45,046 nucleotides of DNA from Nemertoderma westbladi (Eukaryota; Xenacoelomorpha; Nemertodermatida; Nemertodermatidae): assembly GCA_032718475.1 (NCBI GenBank), contig JAUCBJ010002149.1, positions 1 to 45,046 of the forward strand, given 5' to 3'. The translations under genes were made by a program, and so were the position numbers. The notes beneath the pieces are model-generated. The model searched no databases. It was not told the origin of the DNA and worked only from the letters and a program-made list of their open reading frames with translations. Positions 30,729-39,866 of the stretch are shown here, in pieces; the stretch's first letter is position 1; each line of letters opens with the position of its first letter.

Positions 30729-32860
30729 ATGCGAACAGTGCATAAAATTGAAAGAGAGATGAATGAGAAATATATCAAAAACTGGAAAAACCTGGAACAA
30801 AAAAAAAATGTTGCTGTCTTTGTTGCAAAGTTGGATGTATCTGTAATCAACCTAGATGATCTGCAGGAGCACTTGGCTGAATTTGGCAGAGTACTGCAGA
30901 CATGTGGATGGGGAATATACTCTGTTGACTACACAAAGGGCTTTGCTGGAACACTTGATAGGAAGGCAATAGTCAAACATCTAGTGGAAACAAAAGGTTG
31001 GAGGTTGGAAGGTACATTTCAAGCAGCATTGGAGGGTGATCAGCCCACGATTTTGGAAAACACTTCATCTGTTGGAAATCATGTTTTGACCTACATCACA
31101 TCATGGGATGGAAATACAATGAGAGTGAAGCTATACAACAAAATTGTCTGCCAGTTTGAAGCAGGGGAAGTATTAGAGAACTTTGGTGGTCATTTGGCAG
31201 ACTATGCTGATTGCAGAAACCCTGTTCTTCGGAAAATCTTTGAACATCCTTTGATCCAGAAATATGGATGTACTAGAGTTGAGATATCATTGTACTCCAT
31301 GAATTACATATCTAAAAATCTTGGTGTGAAAGTTATGAGTAGTGCATTAGAAAACATACAACCATTTGAAGGATTATTTGTTCAGCAAAGTGGGAAGAAT
31401 CACTGGTTAGCTCTGGCAAAAGAGGTTACAAGGTGTTGTGTCATCGCTTCTCAGACCACAGGAACAATTTATGTAGCTTGGTATGCCCACACGAAAACAG
31501 GAAAAGTTTCTGGAGTGAAAGTGCAGTGTAAGTTTGATAAGTTTCTGGAGTGAAAGTGCAGTGCAGTTGTATATCAAACTTACACGTGCAGTGTAAGTTT
31601 GATATACAAGAAAATAGACAAAGATGGGAGAAAGCTATATTGTGGAGTTGTTCAGAAGTTGGATTTCGAGGTTGTCCTATATTTTGCTTCCAAATTAGAA
31701 ATGAAAATGATATTGAAAAAGGGCACAGAAATAGCACCTCTGAAATGCTATTTCAAAGACCCCACTGCAAAAACAATACTTTGTTCATCGAAACTACCAA
31801 CACAGTGTAGGTCAGTTCAAGCAAGAATTCCATTGGAAGAAATGTTGCCACCAACAGATTTCATAGAGTGGACATGGAGGAAAGAGCCTGCAAATCATTG
31901 GGAACAGGAAAGATGCAATGGAAACTACTAGAGGTGCCTGAATACTTGCAAACACATCAGGTATCTTGGTTGTCAACATGGAAAAGAGCGCAGAGGAACA
32001 TAGATATTCTAGATTATTTAGAATGTGAGAAATGGAGACAAGATGCACTGCAAAGAAGTGCAAGAAATCGAGAAGAAGTAGCCTTGATACACAAAAGGTT
32101 GCTGGAGTTCAAGAAACGAAAACGACATGAAAATGAACAAAAGGAATATGTTTTGCATCTATTGAAGCACACTCCCATACAAAAAATTTGTGAGTTGGAT
32201 TCTGTGAAACCTTTAGAAGCAACAGTGCTTGGATTTCGACAAGCAACTGGACCATACCAAAGATACGAAATTTTGCTTTCGATTGGTGGTGAAATTTCCA
32301 AGATATATTCTAACCGAGGCTTGGAGTGTGTTTTAGATGAATTGAGAGATGCTTTTCACAGAGCACAAGAACCAAAAACAAGATAAATTTATTTTTTGGT
32401 TGATGGAGAGGAGCTGGAAATTGAAATTCAAGCACCCAAACAGTTCAATAATGAGCAGCAGCAGATAATTATTTGGTATCCAATTAAATTATTGAGAAGC
32501 CCATTTGAAGGTGAACAACAAAATATACAAGATAGATTGAAGAAAGTCGAAAATGAATATGAGAAGGCCAAGTCCATGTGTTTGGTTGAATATCCTGCAA
32601 AAGAGAAGAGCAGTGTGAGAAAAGTGCTTGAATTAGAAGAAGGTGAATATCAATGTATAGCATACTGGAACCAGAGCTATAGAGGAAAAGTGTGTCATAT
32701 ATTATATTTGCAGAATGAAGCTGGTGAATCTGACAGACCAGTCAGAGAGAAGTTGAGGCAATGCAGTGTGATTTGTCTACAGTGCTGTCTCCACTGCTAA
32801 TTAAAGTTGGAAGAACAAAAACAACACCACAAAAGAATAAAGATAGAATTGTCACTGTAG
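30729..32860 (+). pseudogene. Rep-like protein gene, copy C (multiple frameshifts)
   Basis: Same start and N-terminal protein as A and B (YSVDYTKGF, RVKLYNKIV, TRVEISLYS). It carries the same 35-bp tandem duplication as copy A (second unit from 31539), plus an extra insertion that makes a 19-bp inverted repeat (31567-31585 with 31591-31609). Further lesions are a one-base change in the register after WEK (31630 region), a lost base near 31887, an indel near 32380 giving EPKTR then a stop, and a broken C-terminus near 32740. Downstream pieces follow copy B to TPQKNKDRIV at about 32851, after which they diverge. Not functional as it stands. Confidence 0.85.
31567..31609. repeat. Perfect inverted repeat (19-bp arms, 5-nt spacer) in copy C
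   Basis: TTGTATATCAAACTTACAC and GTGTAAGTTTGATATACAA flank GTGCA. The right arm is the normal gene sequence; the left arm is its inverted duplicate, absent from A and B. Confidence 0.9.
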
Positions 32861-32879
32861 CACACAATAAGACAACTAA

Positions 32880-33172
32880 TACTTTCGAGTGGAATGAGGC
32901 AAGTAATTTCTATTCAATGAGAATATAAATTACTATGGTTCTGAATCTATCCTCATACTGCAAATTTAAAAAAAGCAATCAAAAATAATCAAACTCCAAT
33001 AAAAAACAAACATATTAAAATAAAAAACAATCATACTACAATCAAAATCAAAACATATATTCAATTTCTATTCTACAGTTTTCAATAAAAAACAAACATA
33101 TTACAATACAATAGAAAACAATTTTCTATTGTTTCAATGTGTATAATATTATAATATAACAAACAATTTTGT
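32880..33172. other. AT-rich non-coding repeats
   Basis: No gene seen. 'CAATAAAAAACAAACATATTA' -type words recur near 32996 and 33084, and 'ATTGTTTCAATGTGTATAAT' at about 33128 recurs after the MITE at about 33616, so the MITE is bracketed by related sequence. Confidence 0.5.
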
Positions 33173-33173
33173 T

Positions 33174-33575
33174 GGTCCCATCCTAAACATTTATGGGCCC
33201 TTATTATTACCCTAGTTTGTTTGTTTGTTTGTGCATTCTCTCTAGGCCAAACGCCTGGACCGATTTTGATGAAACTTTAACACAACTATACTACCATGAC
33301 CTAGTTGTGTCTCCTCTAAGTTGGTTGCCATGGATACCATATTTCCAAAATGGCTTAACAAAATTGTTTTTTTTTAGGTTTTTTGGGGTTTTTGGCAGTA
33401 CATTTCGGCGGTTTTTCGGCTTTAAAAAATTTTCTATTTCGAATTTCGAAATTCCGGGACTGTGACCCTCTTCAGAAATGCCATCACTACATTGTGTAAA
33501 AAAATCTAAGCGATTCGATTATTTTTGAGAGAGGAGTTACACTTTTAGTGTCCAAAATGCGGAGTGGATGGGACC
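33174..33575. mobile_element. Candidate MITE, ~400 bp, TIR GGTCCCATCC
   Basis: GGTCCCATCC at 33174-33183 is matched by GGATGGGACC at 33566-33575. The interior has a short (GTTT)n tract, 'CTAGGCCAAACGCCTGGACCG' -like sequence and AT-rich DNA without coding capacity. Flanks on both sides contain 'attgtttcaatgtgt...ataatataacaaa', a direct repeat of about 40 bp that is longer than a normal target-site duplication. Superfamily not assigned. Confidence 0.5.
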
Positions 33576-33760
33576 CCAGGAGACCGCCAGGCTTGTTTCT
33601 ATTGTCAGTTTTATATTGTTTCAATGTGTGTATATAATATAACAAATTTAATTTTTGCAAAGTAGTAAAATTAATGTTCTTAAAAATATGAAATCTAACT
33701 TAATATAAAACTATTGAATTAATATTCAAACTACTAAGTATAAAAAGCACAATGAGTATC

Positions 33761-33784
33761 GGGGGGGGGGGGGGGGGGGGGGGG
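33761..33784. repeat. Poly-G tract (24 nt)
   Basis: Uninterrupted G run exactly at the 3' boundary of the RLE-type LINE fragment. Confidence 0.9.
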
Positions 33785-33791
33785 AGTGGAG

Positions 33792-34909
33792 TTAGGGACC
33801 GTGGACCACCTCATAGAGTCCCTCGTTATTGCTGAGTGAGGGCTCCACAGTCCCTACGATGGAGGCCACATTGCTGACTAGAATGGCGATGGCCAGCCTC
33901 TGCAGGAGGAAGCGGTGAGATCGGGGCTCCTGGGTGACAGAGTGGAGTCTGGCCCCGATCTCCTTCAGGAACTCGGATGTTTCAGGGCCGGGGCGGCCCA
34001 AGGTCTCGTAGGCTACCGGGTGGAAGAGGTAGCCCCAGTCCATGAGTTCCTGATATTTGCGGATCTTTAGAGATTCCGCTTCCTCCGCAGTACGGCCTCC
34101 CGCGGATAGAGTCTGGGCGAGGTAGCTGGGTGCCAGAGGGTCCGCCACTGTCGCGTCCCATGTGAGGAACCGTCCGCGGCTCCACGGGACCAGGGTGACG
34201 CCATCTACTCGCTTCCCATCCCCTCTACACAAGCCTAGAGGCTCGAGCGTAGCGGGGACGCCACAGCTGATGAGCACCCGGCGAACAATGTCATTAACCA
34301 TTGAGTGGCGCGGAAGTCTGCCGAGGCTCCTAGAGCAGGATAGCCCATGAAGGCCATCTGACAGAACATCCTTGCCACACCGGGCACAGCTGTGGGGCTC
34401 GGTTAGCCTGCACCCAAGGCGAGTGCCGACCGAGATCCAGAACTGCGAGTCTGTCAGCTTCAGTCCCAGAGAGCTGATGGGGATGGAGTCAAGCCTGTGG
34501 CGGGGTGGTCCAGGGAGTTCAACCTCGCCACCCCGGATGGTGGGAGGGACTCCCGCAGGGCTGTCAGCCTGGCCTCATGGACAGGGGCCAGGTAGGCCCA
34601 CTGCTTGGTGGCCGCGGACGGAAAAGCAGTGGGGGTGGTTGGTGTTGCGGACAGTGGTGGTGGTGTCGTGGGTGGTGGCGTCGTGGGTGGAGGCGGTGAT
34701 GTACGGGTGGTAGCGGTGGTGTAGTGCGTGGTGGCATCATCGTGGGTGGAGGCGGTGGTGTAAGGGCTGGTGGCGGTGGCCTCTTGGGTTGTGGCGTCGT
34801 GGGTGGTGGAGGAGGTGGTGTTGCGGATGGTGGCTGTGGCGTCGCGTGTGGTGGCGGTGGTGGTGGCGTAAAGGATGGTGGCGCCAGTGGCGGGGGAACG
34901 GGGGTCACG
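33792..34909 (-). pseudogene. RLE-type LINE, C-terminal region (CCHC + restriction-like endonuclease)
   Basis: Read from 34909 down. After a Thr/Pro-rich low-complexity part come KQWAYLAPVHEARLTAL and, one frame over, DSIPISSLGLKLTDSQ and GTRLGCRLTEP. A CCHC motif follows (CARCGKDVLSDGLHGLSC, CX2CX9HX3C at about 34401-34345), then RSLGRLPRHSMVNDIV. The endonuclease-like core has LEPLGLCRGDGKRVDGVTL, PWSRGRFLTWDATVADPLAP and SYLAQT, then YLFHPVAYETLG and FLLQRLAIAI. The layout (CCHC, RH-N, R.D, D-x-T-V) is that of the restriction-like endonuclease of R2-like LINEs. The usual RPDG is RVDG here. A frameshift near 34490 breaks it. The upstream part of the same protein is at 38703-39032, separated by the RTE-type insertion. 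Confidence 0.8.
34630..34905. repeat. GGTGGTGGCGTCGTGGGT-type low-complexity tract
   Basis: Imperfect repeats of GGTGG, GTCGTGGGTGG and GCGGTGGTG. In the RLE-type LINE frame they encode a Thr/Pro/Ala-rich stretch. The same G-rich strand could form G-quadruplexes. It looks like a microsatellite expansion in the element's ORF between the thumb region and the CCHC motif. Confidence 0.8.
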
Positions 34910-34979
34910 ACAGGATCGAGAGTCGTTGACCACGCTACTACTACTACTAGGATCGGCATGCTGCATTGCAGCTGCATTT

Positions 34980-35590
34980 TTAAGAATGCTGTGCCGGCTT
35001 GTCAACAAAATTGCACCGCCACAACTCCCTATCACCCATGACATTTGCTAGATCATCCGCATCTTTAAGGCCAGTGTCCTTTAAGATGCGTCTCAAGAAA
35101 GTCATGGGCTGTCCACCATGCTTATTCACTCCATGAGGCTGCCAAAGTACAAGATTATGCACTGGCTGGTCCTCACGGCGAAAGCAATGTCCTGCAAAGC
35201 GGAGGCGATTTTGTTCTAGTGTCAAGCTTGGGGGAACCAATGAGACACCTCCAATGTTATATAGTGTCTGGTTGGAGATGTGTGCATTGTACTTGACACA
35301 ATGAACCCGGGGTAGCATTCTTCTGAATGTGCCATCCAGAGATTTGGTGTCCTCAGCAGTTAGAGCCCAGCATGGACTCCGTAGAGGAGTACTGGAACTA
35401 CTGCTGCACTAAATAATCGGACCTTAAGTTTCCGATTAATTCTCGGTGACTTCCAAATCCTGGAAAGCCTATTCAAGGCTGCCCATGCCTTTCCCTTATG
35501 TATTCGAAGGTCCTCACCTGACTTTCGGATCCATGATCCCAGGTAACAGAAGTCATCCACATGCTCAAGCAACCATCTTTTGAGCTTATG
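34980..35590 (-). pseudogene. C-terminal part of the RTE-type LINE ORF2, in two shifted frames
   Basis: 35572-35360 continues the protein (VDDFCYLGSWI, KGKAWAALNRLSRIWKS, VRLFSAAVVPVLLYG), and 35318-34980 gives the end (LPRVHCVKYNAHISNQTLYN, LEQNRLRFAGHCFRR, then a Trp/Cys-poor tail). Frameshifts lie near 35600 and 35340. RLRFAGHC and the 'TN..LY' motif are standard for RTE-type elements. Confidence 0.8.
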
Positions 35591-35607
35591 CTCATCCGAT
35601 CAGAGAC

Positions 35608-38295
35608 TTACTGAGGACTTTCAAAGTTAACTGTCAGAATTTTGGTCTTTCTGGAGTTAATAAAAAGACCAACACTAGAAGCAGCATGTTCTAATGAGCT
35701 GAGGAGCCGTTGGGCTCCCTCTAATGATTCTGAGAGTACTCCTAAGTCATCAGCAAAGTCTAGATCAGTTAGGTACTTGGCAGGATTTCCTCGACTTCTG
35801 GAGCCAGTAGGTGGAGTTATCATCACCCCATCATCATTATAATGATCTAAGGACATGCGTAGAACATAGTCAACCACAATAATGAACAAGAATGGTGCAA
35901 GTGTGTCTCCTTGGAGGACGCCCCATAACACTTCAAATGGTTCTGTGTCACCGTCAACAGTAGACACAAATGTTGTCGAACCATCGTATACTGATCTGAT
36001 TGCTGCAATAATTTCATCAGGAATCCCATATAATGAAAGTATGCTGAACATACGTGAGCGAGAGACTGAATCAAAGGCCTTGAAGAAGTCAACAAAGATA
36101 ACAGCCAGATGCCTGTCTTTCTTTTTTGATAACTCTTCAATTATCCTTCTAAGTGCCAAAATGGGCTCCATGGACCCATGACCTTTACGGAACCCATTCT
36201 GATTTCCACGGAGCAGTCTCTCAATGGGATCCCTGATGCGATTTAATAGAATCCTATTGTATAGCTTTGCAGCAATCGAGATCAATGAGATTCCCCGAAA
36301 AGAACCATAGAGTGTTAGGTTGCCCTTCTTGGGAACTGGCACCAACTTTTTTGTTTTCATTTCTTGTGGGACTCTTGTTGTTCGGTACATGTCTACTATG
36401 ATGGGATAGATGAGCTTTAAACACTCAGGTATTTTAAAGACCTCAGGGGGAACACCATCTACTCCACTGGCACGATTGGTCTTAATGCTCTTTGCAGCAG
36501 CCTTCACTTCTGCAAATGAGATATCGCCAATGGGAATATCTGGGAGTACAGACTCAGACACTTTTACTTCTATAAAGTTATCAGGCAATACCCTGTCATT
36601 ATTGAGGAGCTTTTCAAAGTGGGCTTTCCAACCATTGAGGCGATCGGCTGGTGAATCAGCCTTAACCTTGGTGGTTGGTTGGCTTTTCCGCCCAGTAAGC
36701 AGATTGATCGATTTCCATGCCTGGGATGATTGCCTGCTGTCGTCATCATCATTGATGGGATCAACCTGTTGGTTTATTAGCTCCTGTAGATTAGCAGAGT
36801 ACTGCCTGTTCAGGGACCTAGATGCAGCCTTAACTGCATTCTTGGCCGCTGTAGTCTGTTTGAGTCGGGACTCTTTCTGCGCCTTATGAAGGTCATTTTG
36901 GCACTTCTGAATTTTGTTGTCAGTCCAGGGGGCCCTTTTCTTGTTTCGAGGGTATACAGGAACTGTTTCTGCAGCTGCTAACTTAACTGCTTCTGTAAAG
37001 GCAGTATAGCCCTCACAGTGATCTGCCGCCTCAGAGGCAAGAGCCTCATACCTGTTGCTCAGCTGGAGTGTGAAGCTGGATCTCACACTTGGCTGTTGCA
37101 ACAGAGAGGACCAGTCATGCCGCGGCAAGGCAGATTTCGTTGTTCTGCTAGCACGCAGACTAAGTCTTACCTTGGCCACAATAAGGCGGTGATCACTGGA
37201 GAAGGGTCGTAGTGTAAATGCATTACAGTCTTGTATAGAGCTCCTGTATTTCCTACGAAACAGAATATGGTCTATCTGGGACTTGTGACCACTGGGTCCA
37301 CTATGAGTCCATAGCTTTCCAGTTCGCTTCTTGAACTGGGTTCCAGCCGAAAACAATCCATTTCCAGAGATAAAATCCTGAAGATGGACAGAATTTCGGT
37401 TAACACTATTGCTATAGACCCAGGGCGATGTAGGTGATTGATGCAGACTTGCATTAAAGTCTCCCAGGAATGTTAAGAATGCATGCTGATCCACTCCATC
37501 AGTAGCTGCTTGTAGATTGTGGTAGAAATTTTCCACCTCCTCTACAGGGGCAACACTAGTTGGAGAGTAGCACACAATCAGAACCACCTTAGGAAACTTC
37601 TTAGCCAGTCTTCCAGAACATGAGAAGTGGCAACGGATGATGCGATTAGAGATTTGGTCTATTTTGTCCAATGCTGCATGTGCAGTTGGATTCATCAATA
37701 GACCAATTCCACCATTGCCACTATCATCTGCTGACGCGAGGGTGAGTCGCCAACCGCCCCCCATGTCCTTAATCAGAACTTCATCAGTCTGTCCAGTCTG
37801 CATTCGGTGCTCTTGAACACCCACTGCGTTAAGAGAAAGCTTATCTGCCAAGGCAGTCAGCTCACCTTGTCGCATTGGGGACCCGAGTGTTAGGGTGTTT
37901 ACTGAGGCTAGTCTTGAGACTTGCCTCAGATTCACCAATGGCTTTGTTGGTCGGGGTGGAACATGAGAGTAGCCTCCAACTCCAGAATCCCTCTCCCCAT
38001 CACAATCTGGCCTTCCTGGTGACCCAGGGTTTGGGGCAGAAAGGTCATCAGGAAAGGGACTCAAAGAATTGTTGGCTGCTCTCTCTCCAGTAGGGGGTGA
38101 GACAGGCAGCCGGTCAGGAGTTAACTGACGCCTGTGAGGCCAATTGTGTCCGGTAATTCCACTGGCCTCTAGTGGCCGGACCTCCGCATTGCTATTGTAA
38201 TCCATAGTGGGGGTTGGGGGGTGCTTTTTTGCCGAGTCAGCTCTCGGGGCAAATACCACACCCTGGTTTGCCATTCCACAGGGTGGGTGTCGCAA
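35608..38295 (-). CDS. RTE-type LINE ORF2: EEP endonuclease + reverse transcriptase (C-terminus frameshifted)
   Basis: The 895-codon ORF starts at 38295; the second Met (MDYNSNAEVRP, 38205) could be the real start. Residues about 30-125 are Pro/Gly-rich and unassigned. The endonuclease has SVNTLTLGS, NAVGVQEHRM, GGIGLLMNP, VLIVCYSPTS, TFLGDFNASL, QIDHILF and SSDHRLIVAKVRL. The reverse transcriptase has KKLVPVPKKGN, FRGISLISIAAKLYN, QNGFRKGHGSMEPI, VIFVDFFKAFDSVSR, GVLQGDTLAPFLF and TDLDFADDLGVLS. The ORF stops at 35608 (TVNFESPQ) just before the expected C-terminal region, which continues in two other frames. Catalytic residues look intact, so this is a fairly young copy. It could act only if those frameshifts were absent. 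Confidence 0.88.
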   Translation of the reverse strand: MRHPPCGMANQGVVFAPRADSAKKHPPTPTMDYNSNAEVRPLEASGITGHNWPHRRQLTPDRLPVSPPTGERAANNSLSPFPDDLSAPNPGSPGRPDCDGERDSGVGGYSHVPPRPTKPLVNLRQVSRLASVNTLTLGSPMRQGELTALADKLSLNAVGVQEHRMQTGQTDEVLIKDMGGGWRLTLASADDSGNGGIGLLMNPTAHAALDKIDQISNRIIRCHFSCSGRLAKKFPKVVLIVCYSPTSVAPVEEVENFYHNLQAATDGVDQHAFLTFLGDFNASLHQSPTSPWVYSNSVNRNSVHLQDFISGNGLFSAGTQFKKRTGKLWTHSGPSGHKSQIDHILFRRKYRSSIQDCNAFTLRPFSSDHRLIVAKVRLSLRASRTTKSALPRHDWSSLLQQPSVRSSFTLQLSNRYEALASEAADHCEGYTAFTEAVKLAAAETVPVYPRNKKRAPWTDNKIQKCQNDLHKAQKESRLKQTTAAKNAVKAASRSLNRQYSANLQELINQQVDPINDDDDSRQSSQAWKSINLLTGRKSQPTTKVKADSPADRLNGWKAHFEKLLNNDRVLPDNFIEVKVSESVLPDIPIGDISFAEVKAAAKSIKTNRASGVDGVPPEVFKIPECLKLIYPIIVDMYRTTRVPQEMKTKKLVPVPKKGNLTLYGSFRGISLISIAAKLYNRILLNRIRDPIERLLRGNQNGFRKGHGSMEPILALRRIIEELSKKKDRHLAVIFVDFFKAFDSVSRSRMFSILSLYGIPDEIIAAIRSVYDGSTTFVSTVDGDTEPFEVLWGVLQGDTLAPFLFIIVVDYVLRMSLDHYNDDGVMITPPTGSRSRGNPAKYLTDLDFADDLGVLSESLEGAQRLLSSLEHAASSVGLFINSRKTKILTVNFESPQ

Positions 38296-38702
38296 TGGAG
38301 TCAGATATGAGGCCCATCACCCATATCTACTCTGGCGCACATGACCCACCATTGGCTGTTGCAGCTCATCTGCTGGGTCATGTCCTGTACCCTTGCTGCC
38401 AGGTGCAGGTCGCAGTGAAGTGCTCTCAGAGTGTACATGAGAACACTCTACTCCTGACCAGCCATTGGTAGATCACCATCTGCCTGGTCAGGCCATATAC
38501 CCCTGCAGCCAAGTATATGGGTCCTTAATCCAGGACCAAGGCCGTCCTTATCCCAGAACGAAGGGGGTCCTAGTTACAGGACCAGATTTGCCCTAGTAAG
38601 AGGGTCTATGCAGCTACAGGTGGCACCTCCTTTATGCTGCATGGAGGTGGCAAGTTTTCTTGATCAATGACCTAGAATACCTGACCTGACCTGGGGGTCA
38701 CG

Positions 38703-39032
38703 CAGCGAGGGCACGGTTGTGGGATGGGGAGGGGGTGTCCACCGGAGACTCAAAGAGGGAGTAGGAGAGACCAGAGCAGGCAGCCGCGGAAGCCAGAAAG
38801 GCGGAAGGTGCGAGCTGCACAGCCAAGGTCAGTCCTAGACCCCCGCAACGCGCAGGCAAACAGGATTGCGCCCACGCGGAGTTGTCCAGATGGATGTTGG
38901 AGATCTCCTGCAGGGTGCTCCACTGGATGGAATCGTACTCCTCCAGCAGCCCCGGGAAGTCGAAACATGGAGCCGTTCGGAGGAAGTACATCAGTCGCGG
39001 AATGGTGAAAGAGCACCGCAGGAGGAAGAAGG
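38703..39032 (-). pseudogene. RLE-type LINE, post-RT (thumb) fragment
   Basis: The minus strand reads FFLLRCSFTIPRLMYFLRTA, PCFDFPGLLEEYDSIQWST, NIHLDNSAWAQSCLPARCGG and LGLTLAVQLAPSAFLASAAA. This matches the region after the RT in the RLE-type LINE whose C-terminus is at 33792-34909. It stops at the candidate target-site duplication (38693-38702). The upstream boundary at about 39032 is sharp and followed by unrelated AT-rich DNA ('aatataacaaacaattttgtt', also seen near 33155). The RT domain itself is not in the window. Confidence 0.75.
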
Positions 39033-39115
39033 CGAATATAACAAACAATTTTGTTTTGTAAATTTTATCAAATATTCCTAAAATATGCTCGTCCAAGTTA
39101 TCAACACATTTCAGT

Positions 39116-39330
39116 TCATTCACCAAAATGAAAAATGTGCCACTCCTGTGTGCACTCGCCACAGAGGGCCGGTTGACCGCTGCAATCAGGACAAAAGAGA
39201 TTACTTTTCACTTGCGCATTATTGTTGCGGGCACAATTTCTGCAACGATTTCGTTGACCTTCCCTTTTGGTATTTGCAGAGAATGTGAGGAAAAGGACTT
39301 CTTTGAGCGGGCCGCTTTTTTGGTCTGGAC
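39116..39330 (-). pseudogene. piggyBac-type transposase, C-terminal zinc-finger remnant
   Basis: Minus-strand NRCRNCARNNNAQVKSNLFC, then PDCSGQPALCGECTQEWH, has the CX2C...CX2C...C..C...H spacing of the C-terminal cysteine-rich domain of piggyBac transposases ('RC..C......T.Y.C..C...P.LC...CF..YH'). One frame over, SRPKKRPAQRSPFPHI resembles the linker before it. Only the last ~70 residues are left; the catalytic DDD domain is absent. The upstream sequence is a 75-bp tandem repeat. Confidence 0.65.
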
Positions 39331-39455
39331 TTGGACTCAGGCTGGACTTGGAGCACACCTGGACTCGGATTGGACTTGGAAGTACTCTGAGCAACGTCCT
39401 GTAGCTTGGACTCAGGCTGGACTTGGAGCACACCTGGATTCGGATTGGACTTGGG
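39331..39455. repeat. 75-bp tandem duplication
   Basis: TTGGACTCAGGCTGGACTTG starts at 39331 and again at 39406. Within each unit GGACTTGG/GGACTCGG words recur. The period is a multiple of three, so the frame is kept. It adjoins the piggyBac-type remnant and the BEL/Pao integrase. Confidence 0.85.
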
Positions 39456-39466
39456 TCTGTTTTATG

Positions 39467-39815
39467 GAAATTTGTTGCATTGTCACTGAACATTATGTTA
39501 GGAACTCCTCGAGGTGATATAAACCTTTGCCATTAAACCATTAAAAATGAACAGCAGACAGAACACCCACTACCTCTAGGTGAACAGCTCTGACTGCAGC
39601 ACATGTGAATAATGCCACATATACTTTATAAGGTTTTGCATCAGATGGTTGATTTGGACATTTAGATATGATTTTGAGTCCCAAAAAATCTACCCAAGTA
39701 TTAACAAAGGCTTGGATTGATTGAGTAATTCTTGCTGAAGGTAAATTAACTTGCTGAACTAATTTCGGGTTGCAAATATGGTTTACCTCTGACTCGGATA
39801 CAAGGTACACATTTT
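39467..39815 (-). pseudogene. BEL/Pao integrase, N-terminal and core part
   Basis: LPSARITQSIQAFVNTWVDF, KVYVALFTCAAVRAVHLEVV, then after a break FISPRGVPNIMFSDNATNF near 39470-39510. These match the BEL/Pao integrase core, including the first Asp (VDF) and second Asp (SDN). The last part, including the Glu region, is missing here. A corresponding C-terminal piece occurs at 21356-21525. Confidence 0.75.
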
Positions 39816-39866
39816 GAAAATATTGATTTGATGACTAGTCGACCAGAAGGAATCCAAAATATTTCT

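Larger units (their letters stand above)
34910..38692 (-). mobile_element. RTE-type LINE, near full length, inserted in an RLE-type LINE
   Basis: The 3' end carries TAG repeats on the minus strand (plus-strand CTACTACTACTACTAGG at 34936-34952), like the element at 5590-8307. The 5' UTR is about 38296-38692. GGGGGTCACG occurs on both sides (34900-34909 and 38693-38702), a candidate 10-bp target-site duplication; about 26 nt of unassigned sequence lie between the TAG repeats and the left copy. The flanks are two consecutive parts of one RLE-type LINE protein. Confidence 0.8.

Noticed and set aside
30645-30800. Upstream extension of the 29793-30644 ORF
   Set aside because: The extra codons are the antisense of the Rep-like leader shared by all copies.
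34724-35041. Glycine-rich plus-strand ORF and Thr/Pro-rich reading frames
   Set aside because: Low-complexity GGTGGTGGC repeats; the minus strand is explained by the RLE-type LINE.
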